Assembly: GCF_013177315.1 (NCBI RefSeq)
Contig: NZ_CP053661.1
Location: forward strand, 682,001 to 746,000
DNA length: 64,000 nt
DNA from: Thermoleptolyngbya sichuanensis A183
GTDB taxonomy: Bacteria; Cyanobacteriota; Cyanobacteriia; Elainellales; Elainellaceae
Reading direction: 5' to 3'
Under the pieces are notes generated by a model that did not search any database, was not told the DNA's origin, and saw only the letters and a program-made list of their open reading frames with translations. This document shows positions 59,954 through 64,000 of the stretch, one piece after another (within the stretch, counting starts at the first letter, position 1; each line of letters starts with the position of its first letter). The position numbers and the translations under genes were made by a program.

Positions 59954-62900
59954 TCATGCGGATTGCTGGCAGGCCGCCACCAACTGACGAATTCTCACCA
60001 GCAGGTCTTCCTGGCTGTAGGCTCCTTTTTGCAGGATTTGTTCAACGTAGCCGCGCAGTCGAAACTGGTCTTCGGCCGTAATGTCTTTGGCGGTGATGAT
60101 AATGACGGGGAGCGATCGCCATGCTTCGTGGCGCTGTAATTCTGCGACGAAACCAAAACCGTCCAGTTCCGGCATCATCAGATCCAGCAGGATTAGCTCT
60201 GGCTGGACGGTTTGCAGCTTTTCTAGGGCCACACGCCCGTTTTCGGCTTCGATCACCTGCCAGTGTTCTTTTTCCAAAAGCTGGCGCAGCAGGTCGCGGT
60301 TGGTGGGGTCGTCTTCTACCACCAGAATGGGGCAGGCAGGGCGAGCGCACTCATACTTTTTCAGCACCGAGAGCAACTGCTGGCGATCAATTGGCTTGAT
60401 TAAATAGTCCGACGCACCCAGCGCATAGCCCATATTCTTGTTGTCCAGCATCGTCAGCATAATCACGGGAATATTGGCCAGGTCTGGATTGCTCTTAAAC
60501 GCCGACAGCAGCATCCAGCCGTCCATCTTGGGCATCATCACGTCTAGCGTAATGGCGATGGGGCGGATGCTTTGCGCCAGAGTCAGCCCTTCTTCGGCGG
60601 TGAGGGCGCTGTGGACGGTGTAGCCTTCGCGGGCAAGCTGGCGGTGGAGCAGGTCGTGAATCGCCGGGTCGTCGTCGATCACCAGGATTGGGCGATCGGG
60701 GCGGGGCGGACTCTCTCCAAAATCCTCGCCCTCGTCAACCGATGCCATCTGATCTGCGTCCGCATCGGGCGCAGCGTCAGGATGATGAACGACCTGGGGC
60801 AGCGTCATGGTAAACGTACTGCCCTTGCCCAGGGTGCTGGTGACGGTGATATTGCCCTTCATCATCTGACAAAACCGCTGGGCGATCGCCAGCCCTAGCC
60901 CCGTGCCGCCATACTTGCGCGTGGTCGAAGCGTCTGCTTGGGTAAAGGCTTGGAACATCTTTTCCATCTGCGCTTCGGTCATGCCGATGCCCGTATCCGT
61001 CACCTGGAAGCAAATTACGGGTTGAGTTGTTTCGGGATGCAGTTGCTTTTCAACTGTGAGCGTAATGGTGCCGTTTTCGGTAAATTTGGCAGCGTTACTC
61101 AGCAGGTTCAGCAGATTTTGCCGCACCTTGGTCAGGTCGGCGTGCATGGTTTCTAGCTGGGGATCGGCGTGAACCACCAGGGTATTGTTGTTTTTGCTCA
61201 CCAGCGGGCTGACCGTGTGGACGACCTCGCTGACTAGATCGGGCAGACAAAATTCTTCCAGATACAAATCCATCTTGCCTGCTTCGATCTTCGACAAATC
61301 CAGGATGTCGTTGATCAGGTTGAGCAGGTGTCGTCCGGCGGTGTGGATTTTCTGCAAATCGGGAACCAGATCCTCCTGTCCCAGGTCTTCTGCCTCTTCT
61401 TGCAGCATTTCGCTGTAGCCAATGATGGCGTTGAGCGGTGTGCGGAGTTCGTGGCTCATGTTGGCCAAAAACTGGCTCTTGGCGCGGTTTGCTTGCTCTG
61501 CTGTTTCCTTTTGCCGCAGCAGTTCCTCGGCCCGCTGGCGCTCGGTGATGTCGCGCAAGGTCAGGATGATGCTCTCCACCGCCGGATTATCCAGCAGGTT
61601 CGTGCCTACGGCCTCTAGCCGGGCCCAGGAGCCATCGATCCGGCGCAGTTGGATTTGAAAGGGCAATGTAATTCCGGGCTGGTGGACGGCGTGGCTGAGG
61701 GCGACGCGGGCGGTGGTGTGGTCGTCAGGATGGACGAACTCAAGCAGGGTCTTGCCGTATACATTTTGCGGGTCGTAGCCCAAGACGGCTTTGAGGGCGG
61801 GGCTGCTGTAGCGGATCTGGCCGTCGGCGCTGAGCAGCATGACGATATCGGACGTGTTTTCAATAATCGAGCGAAAATATTCTTCTCGGCGGTGCAGTTC
61901 AGCCTTGGCCTGGTGTAGCCCCTGTTCGCGATCGCGCACTTCCCCCACCATCCGCTGAAACACTCGCGCCAGCGTGCCCAGTTCGTCTTGGCGGATGGCT
62001 ACGTCTGCCAGAGTTTCTGTGTCAAAGTCTTCTGTTTTCATGGCGGACTTGATCGCGTTGGCAGCATCGGTGAGGCGGGCGACGGGCTGCGTGACGCGCC
62101 GCGACAGGAGCAGCGACCCCAACAGTCCGGCGGCCATGATGCCCGTTGAGGCCAGGGCAACATGATACAGATCGCGCTGGAGGGCGCTGCGAACGGAATC
62201 GGTGGATAGATAGACTAGCGTTGCCCCCTGAATCCAGTTGGCGTTGCCCCGAATCGGCACGGCGACCTTGAGCAGGTTTTCGTCTAGGTAGGTTTTGGAT
62301 TGTCCAGTCTCTAAAACGTGCAGCAGCTTGGCGCGATCGCCCGCCGACAGACTGACAATATTGCCGTTGCTGGAGGTGACGCTGCGGGCCAGGCTGTTGA
62401 GCTGGCGATCGACAATCCGAATACCCACTATCGCATCGCCATCCACCAGTTCATTGGTCAGGCGCTCCAGCCCAATCTGCTGGGGCAGGGTTTTAAGGAT
62501 TTCGGCATCGTGCCCGATTTGCACAATACGGGGCTGATCGACCCCCGCCACGGCGACATACTTGAAGATTTTGCCGTCGGTATCCCTCGCTCGCGCATCC
62601 ACATCGACCGTGGCCGCCCCCCCCATCAGCAAGGACTGAAAGCTGAGCGCCTGGGGTTGCTGGCTGCCCAGGGCAGACTGGTTTTGGTATTCCACCCTGC
62701 CCTCACGATCGGTAATCCAAAATTCGTCGATTGCTGTGGTCTTGGCCAGGTCTTCTAGCTGCTGATTGATTTCAGCGGGGCTGAGGTTGGCTTGCTGGGC
62801 GATCGCCACCAGCCGTGCGGTGAGGGCCGCCTGGGCCAGCATTTGGTCGCCCATCATCGTGTCTACATCGGCGGGAACCTGGTTGGCAAATCGCGACATT

Positions 62901-63052
62901 CGCGCCAAAAACTCCGCAATCAGTAACCCATTGGACTCCGTTTGCGCCAGGATCGACTGGCGAGTCCCCCAGGACAAAACGCCCGTTGTGACTGCGACCG
63001 TCGCCGCCAGCAGCGAGGTCACCATTAGCAAGATGCGGAGTTGGAGCTTCAT
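59954..63052 (-). CDS. Hybrid sensor histidine kinase (CHASE-like, HAMP, PAS, HK, two receivers)
   Basis: A 1032-aa membrane sensor. Membrane helix 1 is at about 7-30 ([20 protein letters not shown]), then a periplasmic sensor of about 260 residues, then helix 2 near 290-315 and a HAMP domain (to about 370). A PAS domain follows (about 395-510, [19 protein letters not shown]). The HisKA motif is [20 protein letters not shown] (about 545), and the ATPase has [12 protein letters not shown]. Two receivers follow ([26 protein letters not shown]; then [27 protein letters not shown]). Both keep Asp and Lys positions. The 3' end is 47 bp from the response regulator. It overlaps the next upstream kinase gene by 4 bp. 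Confidence 0.93.
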   Translation of the reverse strand: MKLQLRILLMVTSLLAATVAVTTGVLSWGTRQSILAQTESNGLLIAEFLARMSRFANQVPADVDTMMGDQMLAQAALTARLVAIAQQANLSPAEINQQLEDLAKTTAIDEFWITDREGRVEYQNQSALGSQQPQALSFQSLLMGGAATVDVDARARDTDGKIFKYVAVAGVDQPRIVQIGHDAEILKTLPQQIGLERLTNELVDGDAIVGIRIVDRQLNSLARSVTSSNGNIVSLSAGDRAKLLHVLETGQSKTYLDENLLKVAVPIRGNANWIQGATLVYLSTDSVRSALQRDLYHVALASTGIMAAGLLGSLLLSRRVTQPVARLTDAANAIKSAMKTEDFDTETLADVAIRQDELGTLARVFQRMVGEVRDREQGLHQAKAELHRREEYFRSIIENTSDIVMLLSADGQIRYSSPALKAVLGYDPQNVYGKTLLEFVHPDDHTTARVALSHAVHQPGITLPFQIQLRRIDGSWARLEAVGTNLLDNPAVESIILTLRDITERQRAEELLRQKETAEQANRAKSQFLANMSHELRTPLNAIIGYSEMLQEEAEDLGQEDLVPDLQKIHTAGRHLLNLINDILDLSKIEAGKMDLYLEEFCLPDLVSEVVHTVSPLVSKNNNTLVVHADPQLETMHADLTKVRQNLLNLLSNAAKFTENGTITLTVEKQLHPETTQPVICFQVTDTGIGMTEAQMEKMFQAFTQADASTTRKYGGTGLGLAIAQRFCQMMKGNITVTSTLGKGSTFTMTLPQVVHHPDAAPDADADQMASVDEGEDFGESPPRPDRPILVIDDDPAIHDLLHRQLAREGYTVHSALTAEEGLTLAQSIRPIAITLDVMMPKMDGWMLLSAFKSNPDLANIPVIMLTMLDNKNMGYALGASDYLIKPIDRQQLLSVLKKYECARPACPILVVEDDPTNRDLLRQLLEKEHWQVIEAENGRVALEKLQTVQPELILLDLMMPELDGFGFVAELQRHEAWRSLPVIIITAKDITAEDQFRLRGYVEQILQKGAYSQEDLLVRIRQLVAACQQSA

Positions 63053-64000
63053 AGCGCACTCGACAAATGAAGGAGGACAGCGTCGCGAATCTGGGTGAGA
63101 AAATCGCCCAAAGACCCCGCATCAGGCTGATCATGCTGAAGAAACTGCTCTAGCCGATCATTCAGCCGGGATTGGTCGGCCGGGCTGAGGTCGCGGGTGA
63201 GCAGGCTGATCACCGGGGGAACGCGCCCGCTCATTGTTCGCAGCGGGTAAACATGCTGAAACCCCTCTTTGGCCAGCACCAGCAAGTCCACCAGCAGCAC
63301 ATCCGGCAGCAGCGCATCCACGGCTGAGGATGATTTTGGACTGGGGTGGGGCAGGGTGTCTTGGGGGCGATCGCCCTCCGTCACGCGCCAGCCCGCCCGC
63401 TCTAGCACCTGTCGCAGGATGGAGCGCGTGGCCCGGTCTTGATGCACCAGCAGCGCTCGATTGCCCCCCTTAAGCTGTGGCGCTTGGTAGGTTTGCAGCA
63501 GGGCCGTCAGTCGGGAAAAGTCTGCGGGCCGGGTGAACTGGTCGGCAATGCCCAACACCAGGCCGTTGGGCGCATGAAGTCCGGCGGGGAGTTCGGCTGG
63601 GGGTGTGGCGGTCAGCATAACGGGAACCCCTGCCAGCAGCGGGTCGGCCTTGAGGGTCGCCAGCACGGTCCAGCTATCCAGCGCGGGCATCAGCACATCC
63701 AGCACAATCAGATCTGGCTGTAGCTCCTGCGCTAGCCGCAGCCCTTCCTGCCCACACCAGGCAGTGACCACGCGATAGCCCTCTTGGTTCAGGCTTTGCA
63801 CCATCCAGTCGCGGATGCTCCGGTCGTCGTCGATGATCAGCACCAGCGGGCGATCGCGCGTCGAGGGTTCCTGCGGCTGATAGACCGGGGGAAAGCGGGC
63901 GGGGCGATCGCTACTGACCAGAGGCAGCCGCAGCGTAAACGTAGACCCATGCTCTGGCTCACTCTCCACAGAGATCGTGCCGCCCAGCATCTCGCAATAG
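63049..64000 (-). CDS. Hybrid sensor histidine kinase, C-terminal part (5' end beyond window)
   Basis: Only the last 316 codons are inside the window. The sequence begins within the ATPase domain ([20 protein letters not shown]), so the sensor and histidine parts are outside. A receiver follows ([31 protein letters not shown]), whose expected lysine is replaced by Arg (FTRPADF). A second receiver-like domain ([18 protein letters not shown]) has no acidic pair and ends in [11 protein letters not shown]. The last receiver may thus be an inactive docking domain. It overlaps the next gene by ATGA, so it heads the signalling operon. Confidence 0.85.
   Translation of the reverse strand, partial: YCEMLGGTISVESEPEHGSTFTLRLPLVSSDRPARFPPVYQPQEPSTRDRPLVLIIDDDRSIRDWMVQSLNQEGYRVVTAWCGQEGLRLAQELQPDLIVLDVLMPALDSWTVLATLKADPLLAGVPVMLTATPPAELPAGLHAPNGLVLGIADQFTRPADFSRLTALLQTYQAPQLKGGNRALLVHQDRATRSILRQVLERAGWRVTEGDRPQDTLPHPSPKSSSAVDALLPDVLLVDLLVLAKEGFQHVYPLRTMSGRVPPVISLLTRDLSPADQSRLNDRLEQFLQHDQPDAGSLGDFLTQIRDAVLLHLSSAL

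Overview
The window is a piece of a cyanobacterial chromosome. The evidence is a complete phycocyanin operon (cpcB, cpcA, rod linkers, CpcE/CpcF lyase, four cpcG-type linkers), phycocyanobilin synthesis (pcyA), beta-carboxysome shell genes (ccmK3, ccmK4, ccmP), and the octamer GCGATCGC (HIP1) scattered through genes and spacers. The many cpcG copies with a membrane-anchored CpcL in third position resemble the arrangement known from filamentous cyanobacteria such as Anabaena, but no phycoerythrocyanin (pec) genes precede cpcB. No species can be named from this alone. I found no rRNA, tRNA, CRISPR array or prophage.

Layout. 1-7.3 kb: ccmK4 (cut by the left edge) and ccmK3, a broken toxin-antitoxin pair, an orphan ABC ATPase, cobL, two pentapeptide-repeat genes flanking a MITE, and ccmP. 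7.5-22.8 kb: mostly housekeeping genes (cation/proton antiporter, a fibrillin-like protein, glycosyltransferase, glutaredoxin, family 4 uracil-DNA glycosylase, type II NADH dehydrogenase, a DUF554 protein, a zinc-type CDF exporter, exonuclease III, Hsp20, Ppx/GppA, Hsp33). 23-32 kb: a membrane acyltransferase, a large repeat protein with one membrane segment, argB, a TPR protein, an NblB-like HEAT protein and pheT. 32-40.6 kb: two Ser/Thr kinases on either side of an LPA1-like protein and pcyA, then gluQ and ATP sulfurylase. 40.7-43.1 kb: a CPBP protease gene split cleanly by a 1.5-kb insertion sequence. 43.2-45.5 kb: small genes and an RluD-type pseudouridine synthase. 46.1-55.6 kb: the cpc locus. 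55.9-58.4 kb: a cyclopropane-fatty-acid-synthase-like methyltransferase and yebC. 58.5-64 kb: a leftward signalling operon of two hybrid histidine kinases, a receiver protein and a receiver-adenylate cyclase.

Several genes act together on light harvesting and carbon fixation: pcyA makes the chromophore, cpcE/F attach it to CpcA, cpcC/D/G/L assemble rods, and the NblB-like protein may act in bilin release or phycobilisome turnover. The ccm genes lie away from any main ccm cluster, as is usual for ccmK3K4 and ccmP.

The most unusual signal is a dispersed family of about 90-bp elements (four full copies, two halves). Each carries a 20-bp inner hairpin whose arms have changed in a compensated way between copies. 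Other points worth a look are the reversible-looking IS insertion in the CPBP gene, a MITE a few bases upstream of the gluQ start, a shared 89-bp GATCCCCC/GGGGGATC core inside two different inverted-repeat elements, a possible one-base frameshift at the start of the methyltransferase gene, a ten-unit helical repeat protein, and a degenerate receiver pair in the rightmost kinase. Coordinates and frames were read by eye. No homology search was run, so names rest on recognised motifs and family knowledge.
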